Source of the DNA: Fragum whitleyi
Taxonomy: Eukaryota; Mollusca; Bivalvia; Cardiida; Cardiidae
Direction of reading: 5' to 3'
Length of the DNA stretch: 64,000 nucleotides
Assembly (NCBI GenBank): GCA_948146395.1
Contig: OX411556.1
Location: forward strand, 31,633,056-31,697,055
Shown here piece by piece: positions 22,803-33,646 of the stretch. Under the pieces are notes generated by a model. That model made no database searches. It saw only the letters and a program-made list of their open reading frames with translations, and was not told the DNA's origin. Position 1 is the stretch's first letter. Each line of letters begins with the position of its first letter. The position numbers and the translations under genes are program-made.

Positions 22803-23147
22803 CTGGTTTTGAATGTCGGGTACCCAAGATATTTGATACATTCTTACCCTTATGTCATAAATAACAGATTTTAATGTTTTAAAAGCCAAGTTGTCGTGAA
22901 ATTGTGTTGGTATATTATATTTTATAAGGTTCTTCACCTTCAAAATAGCTATAGTGAGGAATCTCTTTTCCCTTAATGGTTTTCGGAAAATTATTTGATT
23001 AACTCGCCGCAAAACCATTGAAATTACCAAAAAGCTATACCCTGCTTTCGTTCAATTCGCTAATAAGCATTATCTAAGCGGAGCAAACAAATAAATAACG
23101 CTATGACGTTTTATAGCAATTAGTAATCACGTGCAAAAAGACGAGCT

Positions 23148-23281
23148 TTAAGGTAGTGGACCCATAGTAGATCCGCAATATTTTGGAAGTAATGCACTTT
23201 AATAGTTAAACCTCGGTCAACATTGTGAAAGAGCACGAGTTCCGAAATTTTGTGGAACTACTACGGGTCCACTACCTTAAG
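23148..23281. mobile_element. Foldback MITE family C
   Basis: TTAAGGTAGTGGACCCATAG ... CTACGGGTCCACTACCTTAA, with arms of about 60 bp that fold back. The centre has AACCTCGGTCAACATTG. No ORF. Confidence 0.7.
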
Positions 23282-23659
23282 AAAATCTGTCCTAAAATGT
23301 TCGGATTTTGTCTCTCACTTTTTTTTGTAAAAGAAAACGAATAATCGTTTGATTATTTGAGTTATTAATTTTACATTATGTGGCTCCACCACTCGTGAAA
23401 GAAACACTTCTGTTGTTCGTTTTATATATAAGGGGGCCTATATATCGATCTAACATTGAAACAGTTATTCTCTATATAAACGTTTGACAAAGCGGCGACG
23501 GTGAATTCCTGAAATCGCTAAAACTCGAAATATACATATATGCAGGGTTTTAGGGGATGCAGGTTTTGCGAGTCTGAGACTCAATATATGCAGCCAGGAC
23601 CCTCAAAATTTTCGGATACGAGTCACATTGACCCTATTGAGAGCAACTTCAGAAAAGAA

Positions 23660-23692
23660 TTGAAGACTGTTTTAAACAGTCTTCAATTTTTT
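23660..23692. repeat. Short near-perfect palindrome
   Basis: ATTGAAGACTGTTT and AAACAGTCTTCAAT are 14-bp arms separated by one base. It lies in a 69-codon plus frame (23540-23749) that I do not accept as a gene. Confidence 0.6.
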
Positions 23693-24009
23693 CCTGAAGT
23701 TGAGCACCAAGTAATAATAAACATCAACACTTCCTTCACCTTTGAATAGGGAATAGCTCTAAATTCACAGTAAAACTACATTATTGCTTTAAAAGAAATG
23801 GTCTTCATCTTAAACAGGGACTCCCAAACTTCATGAAAGAACCCCTAAGATCCTTTTGGTTGAGTCCTTTAGACCCTGTTTTGTTGATCAGAGACTATAA
23901 CCCTGTATATGTATATGTAATTTAGAAATTTCTTGTCATACAAAGACTAGAGTGCTAGAGTCATAATATGCGCCTCAACATACAGTAAATAACATGGCGA
24001 AATTAACAT

Positions 24010-24290
24010 TTACGCCGCTTTCAACAATTTCGCAGTTATATCGCGGCGGCCGGAGCACCTAACAATGGATTCCTGGTATTTCTTTCACCTGTACTACCAT
24101 TACACCTTTTCCTAGCCCCCCGACTGCTATCTCACATAGGTTCACGATTACATACCCATTGGTGAGAGACAAACGTCGGAAAGGATATTTGCCGCCACCG
24201 GGGATCGAACCCACGTCAATTTTACTATTTTCCCCACTGTAATTGCATGGCAGAACATCACCAACCCCGATGATACGGCAAAGTGAGATG
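24010..24290 (-). mobile_element. tRNA-derived SINE-like element, copy 1
   Basis: On minus, a B-box-like GGGTTCGATCCCCGG (24198-24212 region) is followed by a body ending in GGTGCTCCGGCCGCCGCGAT and AACTGCGAAATTGTTG. The body (CACCAGTACAACCACC / TGGTATTTCTCTCACC) recurs at 26968 and 28815. Confidence 0.55.
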
Positions 24291-24330
24291 TCGATGAGCA
24301 TTGTGTGAGTTTCATGCAAATCAGCCGATA

Positions 24331-24747
24331 CAGTTAAGAACATCGTGACATTGACAATATGAATGATTTTGGAATGAAATTGAATAAGTGCGTGGAGCGA
24401 GTTTTGAGTGAAATTCAAGAAAGGTAAATCAATGTCGCTAATTTTGTTCAAGATGAACAAAATTAGCGTTATGTATATACCTTCCTTTAATAAAATATGC
24501 ACAAATTCTATGAAAAGCTTCCTATTTCTTCAAGAACATAACAGACGCTCACAATTTCAGTTATGTCAGTGCAATTGCGATTTTTTTCTATTTATAATTT
24601 TCAATGTATTTGTAGATTGCATCTTTTTAGTTATTTCGGAGCGTCTTTGATCGATTTGAGTGAGTGTTTGTTATGAATGAATGGAGCGCTGAGTGAGTGA
24701 TTTAGAACGGTTTTGATTGAGATGAAAGTCAATTTCACGATGTTACT
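24331..24747. mobile_element. Tc1/mariner-like MITE, family A
   Basis: Preceded by TA; starts CAGTTAAGAACATCGTGACA, with GAATAAGTGCGTGGAGC and the reversed GGAGCGCTGAGTGAG arm, central ACAAAATTAGCG palindrome, and right arm AATTTCACGATGTTAC. The last bases of the right end are mutated. Confidence 0.7.
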
Positions 24748-25089
24748 AGCAGCAAATGACGCGAGAGTTGAATGCACAGGTTTGTGCGTATAGACGTCGG
24801 AACGGACGGAGATGTTACATATATACGTCCACTTTAGCCTGCGGCGTATAGATAATGGTGCCATCCCGCATGAGGTACGTTAGGATCTTAAAAATAGTAA
24901 TTTAAGTTTTTTTTGTTGTTTTTTCTTGTCCGTGTTGTCAATTTCGGTGCCGCCCAAAACAGTTGCGACCGAAAAAAATTATTAACATCTTGATTACTCA
25001 GTGACGAAAAAAATCACTGTTTCTCTTATTCAAAAACAGTTTTTTTCTGTGATTACATAAGTATCTAAAACATAAAATGTAGCTTTTTG

Positions 25090-26040
25090 CAGCTTCGAAA
25101 CCTAGATATGCCGCAAAGTATACTTATGCCCATCCCAACCCCGGCGCTTTGTCCCAGTTACGAAAGCGTTTTTTTTTTGGACAAAGTTCAAATGTGACAT
25201 TTACCTTTGACACTTCTGACCCAAAAACCAATAGGACAGCTCCTTGGGTCATGGGCAACAATTGATTGAAGTTTCATAATTCTAGGTCACTTCGTTCTAG
25301 AGTAAGAGTCCAGAAACGTAAAATGTCTATGGACGGACAGATGGACAGACAGACATAGGGGTGAAACAAAGTACCCCCTCTACTTCGTAGTTGGGTAATG
25401 ATGACCTTAAGTTTGTTATTTAGTTGATTCGTCTTTGTACAAAATAATTATAAGGGTATTGTATCAAATTTCAATAAATTTGGAAATATCCTTTTAATTT
25501 TTTTTTCTATTTTAAGTTTTTTGGGTATCCAGTTTTAAAGATTTTTCCGACATTTTTTATTCAGCATGACAAGGGTTAAACCATAAAATGTAGCTATTTG
25601 TGGCTTCCAAAACTCGATCTGTCGCAAAGCATACTTATACCTCCCACCGGCGCTTTGTCCCAGTAACGTAAACGGTTTTTGGACAGAGTTCAAATGTAAC
25701 ATTGACCTTTGACACTCCTGACCTAAAACCAAAAGGGCACCTCCTTGGGTCATGGGCAACAATTGTTTGAAGTTTCATGATTCTAGGTCCCTTCGTTCTT
25801 AGTTAGAGTCCAGAAACGTAAAAAGTCTATGGACGCATAGATGGACAGACAGACATAGGGGTGAAAACAATATACCCCCCTCTACATCGTAGGTGGGTAA
25901 TAATGACTGAAAGTGTATCAATTAGTTGGTTCGTCTTTGTACAAAATTTTTATAAGGGTATTGTATCGAGTTTTAATAAATTGGAAATACCCTTAAAAAA
26001 TTTTCTATTTTAAGTTTCTTGGGTATCCAGTTTTAAAGAT
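25090..26040. repeat. Two tandem copies of a pearl-like repeat with a microsatellite
   Basis: Two similar blocks (about 25090-25560 and 25600-26040) each contain GCTTTGTCCCAGT, TGACCTTTGACACT, TGGGTCATGGGCAACAATTG, TGGACAGACAGACATAGGGG and CTACTTCGTAGTTGGGT or a close variant. No gene; the frame at 25535-25762 minus lies in it. Confidence 0.65.
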
Positions 26041-26831
26041 CGCCACTCCCATACTGATAAATTCTACTGATAAAGGACAATCAGGTTACCCTTTATATGC
26101 ATGTGCACGCCCCGTCATGATAAAATACATTAACATAACGTTTTTAGTCACATGGGTAAAAAGCAGAGCTATAGATAGAGGGGGTATTTTGGTTTTTAGA
26201 TAAAAAGATTTCAGTATTTCTTGTACAAACCCTGTGTTGTTGGTACTCATTGGAATAGTCTCATCGAGCCTATTCAAATGTGTATCCACAAAAAAATTTT
26301 TCGTTGAGAAATGAAGATTTTAGATTGGAAATACCCCCTCCTTTCTGTACCTCTGAAAAAGGTCTTCAAGACTCAAAACAAGATGTACATCGTTGCTCGA
26401 TAATCAGAGACAAGAGGCAAATGAAGGCCTGTAGCACTCTCCTGGCTATCAAACTTTTCTTTAATTTAACTAATATTTCAAAATCTTGATAGTAAACAAT
26501 CTTAGTTGAAGAAGAGTTTAAGTTCATTCTTTTACAGTGAATATGGAAAGGTACCAATCTGATGAGAATTAGATCCACAATATTACCAATTACTACGCCT
26601 CTGCCTGTGGTGCATTAACGTTTCAAAAGTTTACTTTGCAGGGGTCCCAAATGAAATCATTTCTTTAGTTTTTAAGGCGTTTTATGCCAACTTTAACAGT
26701 ATTCAGTCATACTATGGACATTCGTGAAACTTATCATTCCTGGAATCATTAATCCAGTTAAACATGTGCCACTTCTCTTATTCCGTGCTGAACTTTAATT
26801 CAGCTGCCTATCCCATTAAGCATAACAGTTC

Positions 26832-26905
26832 GATGGCTCAGTGCAAAACAGTTGTAACTGCCTATATGTTAATGGGCAGTTACAACTGCTTTGCACTGAG
26901 TCATC
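26832..26905. repeat. Long near-perfect hairpin, 31-bp arms
   Basis: Left arm 26832-26862 (GATGGCTCAGTGCAAAACAG onwards) and right arm 26875-26905 pair with two mismatches around a 12-nt loop (TATATGTTAATG). The 74-nt size is in the range of a pre-miRNA or a tiny foldback element. The sequence cannot tell which. Confidence 0.6.
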
Positions 26906-26967
26906 AAATTATCCATTGCTGAGGTGTGAAGGCCCCTGTATGTTTCATCAGAAAGATTTGATTGAAT

Positions 26968-27150
26968 GGAGTTTAACGCCACTTTCAACATTTTTTCAGC
27001 TATATCACGGCGGCTGGAGCACCTAACAATGATTTCCTGGTATTTCTCTCACCAGTACAACCACCACATCCTTTCCCAGCCTCCAGCTGCTATATTACAT
27101 AGGTCTTCGATTATCAAACCATTGGTGAGAGACAAATAGTCGAAAAGTAT
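26968..27150 (-). mobile_element. tRNA-derived SINE-like element, copy 2 (head missing)
   Basis: Shares GGCGGCTGGAGCACCTAACA, CACCAGTACAACCACC and AACCATTGGTGAGAGACAAA with the copy at 24010. The B-box part is lost. Confidence 0.5.
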
Positions 27151-27819
27151 ACTGAATCACAAAAGAAATGCCGCATTATTTGGATTTGCAGAAAATGGTG
27201 AAAATTAAGACACATTTTATGTTCTTTGGTGAAAGTGATTTCAAAAGGGCTCAAAGTTAAAGAAAAATAATCCCTTCTATCAAATGTTTGCCTGGTTGTT
27301 AAAATGGGTTTTGAATATCCTTGGTATTCAATGAATTAGATGGGACGAATTTGTCGAAGCAATTTTGCAAAATTCAAGTGTTCCCTATTTTTGTGAGAAG
27401 ATATAAATGCTATAGCATCCCCAAAACCTTTTATTATTGATGTCAAATTTCAGGAAAATGCTTACTACAAATCCACTCAAAACCCTGTCTTAGCACAAAC
27501 AGATCCATTCAGAGATCACATCACCAACCACTGCCTAGAATTGAGTAAGTTTGTTTTCGCCATACTTTTAGTGTCGTAATTTAGAAGCTCGGCACAGATG
27601 AACGTATCTCAACTATTGCTATCACTCGTGTAATACATCAATTGGAAAATGACTGTTCGTTAAGAGTTCAAAAATAAGCCTTTCCACAAAAAGTTTTTTG
27701 TAAAAAATAAAATTGTTCTAGGATGACGTTTCTTTTGCTCAGTATAGTTTATTATTCATTGGCGTAATGAGTTGTACCCAAAATCGAAGTTGCGTACACA
27801 ACATTGGGTCAAAATATTA

Positions 27820-27900
27820 AACAAGAGGACAATGATGGATGGTTCTATAATGCTCACCAGGGTTTGCCAGTTCCTAACTTAAAAGTGTTATTTTATGCCA
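27820..27900 (+). mobile_element. ACAAGAG-type element start, truncated
   Basis: AACAAGAGGACAATGATGG then TTCTATAATGCTCACCAGGG resembles the 5' start of the other ACAAGAG elements. The 3' limit cannot be set. Confidence 0.35.
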
Positions 27901-28814
27901 TTTGTGGGATCAAATAACATACCATATTTTCTCTAAAAACAGCACCCTCCCTAATAGTAGCACCCCTGCATTTTTCACTAAGAAAACCCATTCCAAATGC
28001 CTCAATTTTAGGAACTTTTTGAGACCTAAAATTAGAGGAAAAGGGCATAAAAGACATCAATTTAGATGATTTTTTAATAAGAAAATGCCAACAGTTTCCA
28101 TACTGACCATGTTATGTATAGTTCATGGGAGCGTTTATTAGGAGAAATATGGTAGATGCATTAAATGAGACTAGTTATGGGAGACCACTCTCACCACTGT
28201 CCTGAATAGCTTCGTAGGTTTAAATGCAATGTCGGACACCTGTGTCAGGGAAGATCTTCTTTGGCTCAGTGGTTAGCCCATTGGATTTGTAAACCAAAAT
28301 ATTTGAAAATTATTGTCCGCGTTGGTTTGACACCGGCTCATGTCGGATATTTTTCGGCAATGCTTCAGGTTGAGGCATGGAACCTAAATATTTCTAGAGT
28401 CCCTGATATAATTAGAGTCCCTGGTTGAGGACAGTTTGTATGTAACAATCGTATTACCTCCTTTTAAAGCCCCCATCTGCGTTTAGAGTAAAAAAAAATC
28501 ACTATTTTTTTGGTATACTTTGAATAATTATTCTTGATGTAGGGTTGTGAAAGATGATTTACATAGAAATACATGTCAATCGACAGCTTTTTCAGGAAAC
28601 GCATAATTTGCCCTATACAATAATATTATATATGTAAATGAGATTTAAGTCATGTGAAAAATGCCCACATGCAGGAGTGGTAATGCGCTCTTTTCTATTT
28701 GGAGTTAAAAATGGTGCGGGTCATTAACATTCAACAAGTTGAGGCCTATATTTAGATCATCCCATTATAACCATTTGCATTACCAAACATTAGAATTACC
28801 AATTCAAGCTGATT

Positions 28815-29080
28815 TGTTTCAATGCAGTTTTAAGCTGCTTTCAACATTTTTATCAGTTATATCTCGAAGACTGGAGCACCTTACAACAGTTTCCTGGTGT
28901 TTCTCACACCAGTACATATTATTACATCCTATCCTACCCGGCTGCTCTCCCACATAGGTCTACCTTTATTGACCCATCGGTGGTAGATTATTGTTGGAAA
29001 GAATGAGTGCTGCCGTCCGGGTTTGATCCTGGGACCTCTAGATTGATCGTCCGACGCGATACCAACTGCGCCATGATGGC
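28815..29080 (-). mobile_element. tRNA-derived SINE-like element, copy 3, with tRNA-like head
   Basis: On minus the head begins at 29080: GCCATCATGGCGCAGTTGGT (A-box-like TGGCGCAGTTGG), then GTCCCAGGATCAAACCCGG (B-box-like). The body ending AGGTGCTCCAGTC matches copies 1 and 2. A 100-codon minus frame over it is not a gene. Confidence 0.65.
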
Positions 29081-29094
29081 AATTCAAGCTTAAT

Positions 29095-29690
29095 TTTGAG
29101 AATAAAATAAAAATAACTAGAACTGTCGCAGAGCGTACTAATACCCCCCACAAGCACTTTTTCAGAATGCAAGTGCTATTAGTGCAGGATGTGTTAGTAA
29201 AAAATATTGAGGTCATATGCAGCATTTGCATGAAGTTTCATGATTCTAGGTCGCTTGTTTTTTGAGTTAGAGTCCAGAAATGAAAATTGAACAAAAAATG
29301 ACTGTGACCTTGACCTTTGACCTATGTGACCCAAAAAATATAGGGCACTTCCTTGGCTCATAAGCAACATTTGCATAAAGTTTCATGCTTGTAGGTCACT
29401 TGGTTCTCAAGTTAAAGTCCGGAAACGAAAATTGAACAAAGGCTGACTGTGACCTTGACCTTTGACCTTTGTGACCCCAAAACAATAGGGCACTTCCTTG
29501 GGTCATAAGGAACATTTGTATAAGGTTTCATGATTGTAGGTCATTTGGTTCTTGAGTTAGAGTCCGGAAACGAAAAGGTCTACGGACGGACAGACGGACA
29601 GACGGACGGATTGACAGACAGATGGACAGACAGACAGACATGGTGAAACCAATATACCCTCCTCTACTTCCTAGGTGGGGGGTATAAATA
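29095..29690. mobile_element. Pearl-like repeat with (ACGG/ACAG) microsatellite
   Basis: Tandem units marked by GTGACCTTGACCTTTGACC, CACTTCCTTGG.TCATAA and AAGTTTCATG, then GGTCTACGGACGGACAGACG microsatellite (29577-29640) and CTACTTCCTAGGTGGGG. Same family as 46090-46975. Confidence 0.7.
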
Positions 29691-29766
29691 GCTTTTGCGT
29701 ACATAGTAGTTTAAGATCATTGTCTTGCCATTCGGAAACGTTAACAAAGACAGACGGGGACTTTAA

Positions 29767-29860
29767 AGTCATTCAAAACACACTCCCTCCACTAAATCAA
29801 CTTCACACCAAAATAATTCTCAAATTATTCATCTTGACAATTTCAGGATGCTGTTAACTG
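29767..29860. mobile_element. MITE family A, right half only
   Basis: Ends CTTGACAATTTCAGGATGCT then GTTAACTG followed by TA. The left half is missing. Confidence 0.5.
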
Positions 29861-30183
29861 TAATTGGGCTTTCTATAAAAAAATTTTTTTATCTATCTAG
29901 AGGTAGAAAATAGTTAATTTTCAATTTGCTTGATTTGATTTTTATCACGTCAACTCAGCCAGCAGGATCAAGAAATCTTTACAAGAATTGGTCTGACAGT
30001 AAATATACTCAGGGCTTGTGTTTGACCCTTAAACCTGGGTTTTGACTCCCAAAAATCTGAAAATATCTTTATTTGACACTTAGAAATTTCTCCCAATGGG
30101 GTCATCATTTTGACTCCCTGGAGAGGAATTACTAAATGTCAAAACATGATTTTTATACCTTAGATTTTCAGAAATTAGATCTA

Positions 30184-31443
30184 AACAAGAGGACCAAGAT
30201 GGTCCTAGATCGCTCACCTGAGTCTCTTTGACCCCTGGGACATCACATTAATTAGATAGGCAGATGTCAAAAAGAAGATAATTGCCTAAGATCAATACCA
30301 TGGAACGTTTTCAGCGAAGAGCAAGACAGATATGCCTTTTTGCTCTTTGATTCTATGTAAAAAGGGATGCACCCTGGTGGACCCCAAATGTGATCCCAGG
30401 GTCTTGATATGAACAAACTTGGTAGAGGTCTACTAGATGATGCTACATACTAAATATGAAAGCTGTCTGCCTACTGGTTTCAAAAAAGAAGATTTTTGAA
30501 GGTTTTCCTATTTTCACCCTTCGTGCTCAGATGAGCTGAACGGGATGCGCCCGGGTGGAGCCCAAATATGACCCAAGGGTCTTGATATGAACAAACTTGG
30601 TAGGGGCCCACTAGATGATACTACATACCAAAAATGAAAGCAATGTGCCCTCTGGTTTCAATTAAAGAAGACTTTAAAAGATTTTTGCTCTTTGATTCTA
30701 TGTAAAAAAGGGTAGCACCCGGGTGGAGCCCAAATATGATCCTAGGGTCTTGATATGAACAAACTTGGTAGAGGTCTACTAGATGACGCTACATACCAAA
30801 TATGAAAGCTGTCTGCCTTCTGGTTTCATAGAAGCAGATTTTTGAAGATTTTCATTTTTTACCCTTCATGCTCATAAAAGATAAAGGGATGCACCTGTGC
30901 AAAGCCCAAATATGACCCAAGGGTCTTGATATGAACAAACTTGGTAGAGGCCCACTATGTGATGCTACATACTAAATATGAAAGCTGTGTGCCATCTGGT
31001 TTCAGAAAAGAAGATTTTTAAAGATTTTTGCTCTTTGATTCTATGTAAAAAGGGTTTGGCCCGGGCAAAGCCCAAATATCACCCCAGGGACTTGATATGA
31101 ACAAACTTGGTAGAGGTCCACTAGATGATGCTACATACCAAATATGAAAGCTGTCTGCCTTCTGATTTCAGAGAAGAAGATTTTAAAAGATTTTCATATT
31201 TTCACCCTTTTTGTTAAGGGTAAAGGGAAAGTTAAGGGTGGATTTCATTTATTTGAACAACTTTGGTAGAGCTTGACCCAAGGAACATCCCTGCCAAGTT
31301 TCATCAAGATTGGCCCACTGGTTCAGGAGGAGAAGATGTTTAAAGAAATTGTGGACGACGGACGACGCACGACGCACGTCTGACGACGGACATTCTACGA
31401 TCACAATAGCTCACCTTGAGCACTGCGTGCTCAGGTGAGCTAA
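30184..31443. mobile_element. Pearl-like element, 1.26 kb, nested in an older repeat
   Basis: Starts AACAAGAGGACCAAGATGGT (hairpin GGACCA-AGA-TGGTCC) then CGCTCACCTGAG; ends TGCGTGCTCAGGTGAGCTAA. About five core units marked by TTGATATGAACAAACTTGGT. The flanks 30003-30183 and 31444-31640 are the two halves of another repeat (GGGCTTGTG..., CACACGCCCTG) that also occurs near 50000, so this element inserted later. Confidence 0.7.
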
Positions 31444-31876
31444 AAATCTACAAATATAATACTTGTTTCATATCATTACAAGAAACAGTTAAAGTGACTC
31501 TTGATTATGCAAAATTCTACTGATGATTTACCTTTTCTGGCGTTTTATACCCCTTTAAATTCAGATTTGACCCCAAGAATTTCTCAGGTGAGGAGTCAAT
31601 GACTCCCCAATATCAAACATTAACACACGCCCTGCTCATTTTATAAAACATATTCAAAACATAGTTATACAAAATATATGAATTGACCACTGAGACCAAC
31701 AAGTTGTAAATATTTAAATTATATTATTGTTCTTTAAGGCTTTTGAGTATAATATCAGAAAATAACGGTTCATTATCATTTGATAATCTCAACACAAAAC
31801 CAGTGAAATAACTATCTAAAAAATCTAGGTTGAGGAAGGGGCATAATTCTCCAAGAATGCATCTAGTAATCCTATT

Positions 31877-32260
31877 TATAGTTAAGACATCATGAAATTG
31901 ACCAGGTGTACAATTTTGGAATGATTTCAGAATGAAATTGAATTAGTGTGATGAATGACATTTGAATGAAGGGAGGTAATTCAACATTGCTAATTTCAAC
32001 TGAAATGAGAATTCCGTTATATCCTCCCTGTATTGGAAATCTATGTACATGTAATCAACTGTTTGGAAAGTAGATTTTCGCATCATCATCAAGGGCCAAT
32101 AAGAGGCTTTCAATCTGCTACAGCCAATATATTGAAGATTTTGGATTATTTTGCTTGATTTTTCAGAAATTTGAATCTTTTTTGAGTGAGTGAAACGATT
32201 GATACGGCTGAAGCACTGAGTAAACAATGTAGAATGAATTTGATCAGAACGGGTACAGTG
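31877..32260. mobile_element. MITE family A, decayed copy
   Basis: TAGTTAAGACATCATGAAATTGACC on the left (first bases lost), centre AAGGGAGGTAATTC ... TATCCTCCCTG, right arm GAGTGAGTGAAACGATTG and CTGAAGCACTGAGTAAAC. Confidence 0.5.
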
Positions 32261-32426
32261 AAAAGCATTACAAAGAGCATAGAAATTCATATTAGTTAAC
32301 TAAACTAAACATGGGTCTCCCACATTATGAAGGCGTAATGCTACCTCACGCTGAAATCTGTGGAGGTCAGACCTAAACATATACGACGAAGCATGTTCAT
32401 TTTTTTACAAATAACTCTTATAAATG

Positions 32427-32674
32427 ATATGTGAGCCTGTGTGTGAGATTTCCAACAATTTCAATAATACGCAAAGCAAAGACTCTGACCAGCTTGTGCA
32501 TCCGCACAGTCTGACCAGAGTCTTCACTATGCGCTTTGAAGATAGATAAGGTCTCAAAGTATCTGTAGACCACCAGGTAACTTAAGATTTTCAGTATGTG
32601 GCTGCCTACGCTACCAAATGTTTGTACCTCACTTATATTTCAAATTAATGGAAATGTCACTCACAGGCTCATAT
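32427..32674. mobile_element. MITE family B copy with internal hairpin
   Basis: Ends ATATGTGAGCCTGTGTGTGA and ATGTCACTCACAGGCTCATA. The internal hairpin is AAAGACTCTGACCAGCTTGT / CACAGTCTGACCAGAGTCTT. Confidence 0.7.
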
Positions 32675-32756
32675 TATAATGATTTTGCCTAACTCTACCT
32701 AGTTCTTTATAGTATAATGGCACAGAGAGGTCAAAGTGGAGTTGTAACTTTGGTGT

Positions 32757-32930
32757 AAACAAGAGCTGTCACTGTAAGATGACAATGCCCCCGACACCGC
32801 TTTGATAGTAATAAGGAAGTTATGGCCAATGTTAAAGTTTTTGGACGGAATGACGGACGGACGGACGGACAGACGGACGGACAGACAGACGGACAGAAGT
32901 ACCAACAGATGATCACTTTGTGGGTAGATA
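32757..32930. mobile_element. Short pearl-like element with microsatellite
   Basis: AACAAGAGCTGTCACTGTAA with TGTCA/TGACA pairing, then CAATGCCCCCGACACCG, GTTTTTGGACGGAATGACGG and a (ACGG/ACAG) run to about 32897. Two minus frames here simply translate the microsatellite. Confidence 0.6.
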
Positions 32931-33284
32931 ATGTCCAATATTAATGGGTACTTCTTAATGGGTACTTTTAGCTCTCCAGATGTAATCTTACAGTAGAACA
33001 CTTTATGGGTAGTTACTGTCTAATTGTAATGGGTACTTAGAACAACTGACACATTCTTTTCAATAGATTTTACACTAAATTCTTCGTTTTATGTTTTCAG
33101 GTTATAATGTTCAAATATTTGCTGGGTATCCAACATGAACATCGATATCAAAAAGAGTCCAGAGTGTAACTGTTGGGTAGTTTATCCAATGGTTTACTGA
33201 TAATATTGTCCCATGACGGCGCCCTACAGTATTCTCACCACTTTGATATTATAATGGGCTTTGTTGAAAATTTTCCAAGAGCTA

Positions 33285-33646
33285 TTATCTACTATGTATA
33301 TATACAACAGCATAAGCTGTATTGACATCAGCATCAGTGGTATTGATGTTAGCATCAGCAAAATCGACATTAACAGTGGTATTGATGTCAGCATCAGCGA
33401 TACAGGCATCAGCATTAGTGGTATTGACAATGGCATCAGCAGTATAGACAGCATCAGCGGTATTGACATCTGCATCAGCGGTATTGACATCTGCATCAGC
33501 GGTATTGACATCTGCATCAGCAATAAAGACATCAGCATAAGCGGTATTGAAGACAGCATCAGCAATATAGACACCGGTATCAGCAGTATTAACATGAGCA
33601 TTAGCGGTATTGATGTCATCATCAGCAGTATTGACGTCAGCATCAC
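33285..33646 (-). CDS. Terminal exon made of a 21-bp minisatellite (heptapeptide repeat), tentative gene
   Basis: A 21-bp minisatellite (plus-strand unit GGTATTGACATCTGCATCAGC, perfect in the middle, diverged at the edges). On minus it follows a good acceptor, TTTGTCCTTTATAG. With two leading bases it reads about 16 heptads of the type DADVNTA and ends at TAG (119 residues). The required phase matches the donor of the 35045-35119 exon. Other frames on both strands are also open because the unit is a multiple of three, so open frame alone is no proof. No poly(A) signal was found close downstream. Acidic, low-complexity product of unknown role. Confidence 0.35.

Noticed and set aside
28929..29231. 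100-codon minus frame
   Set aside because: It lies over a tRNA-headed SINE and its junction with the next repeat.
32699..33001. Ser/Val-rich minus frames (SVCLSVRLSVRPSV type)
   Set aside because: Translation of the ACGG/ACAG microsatellite; the same pattern occurs at 17448 and 44612.
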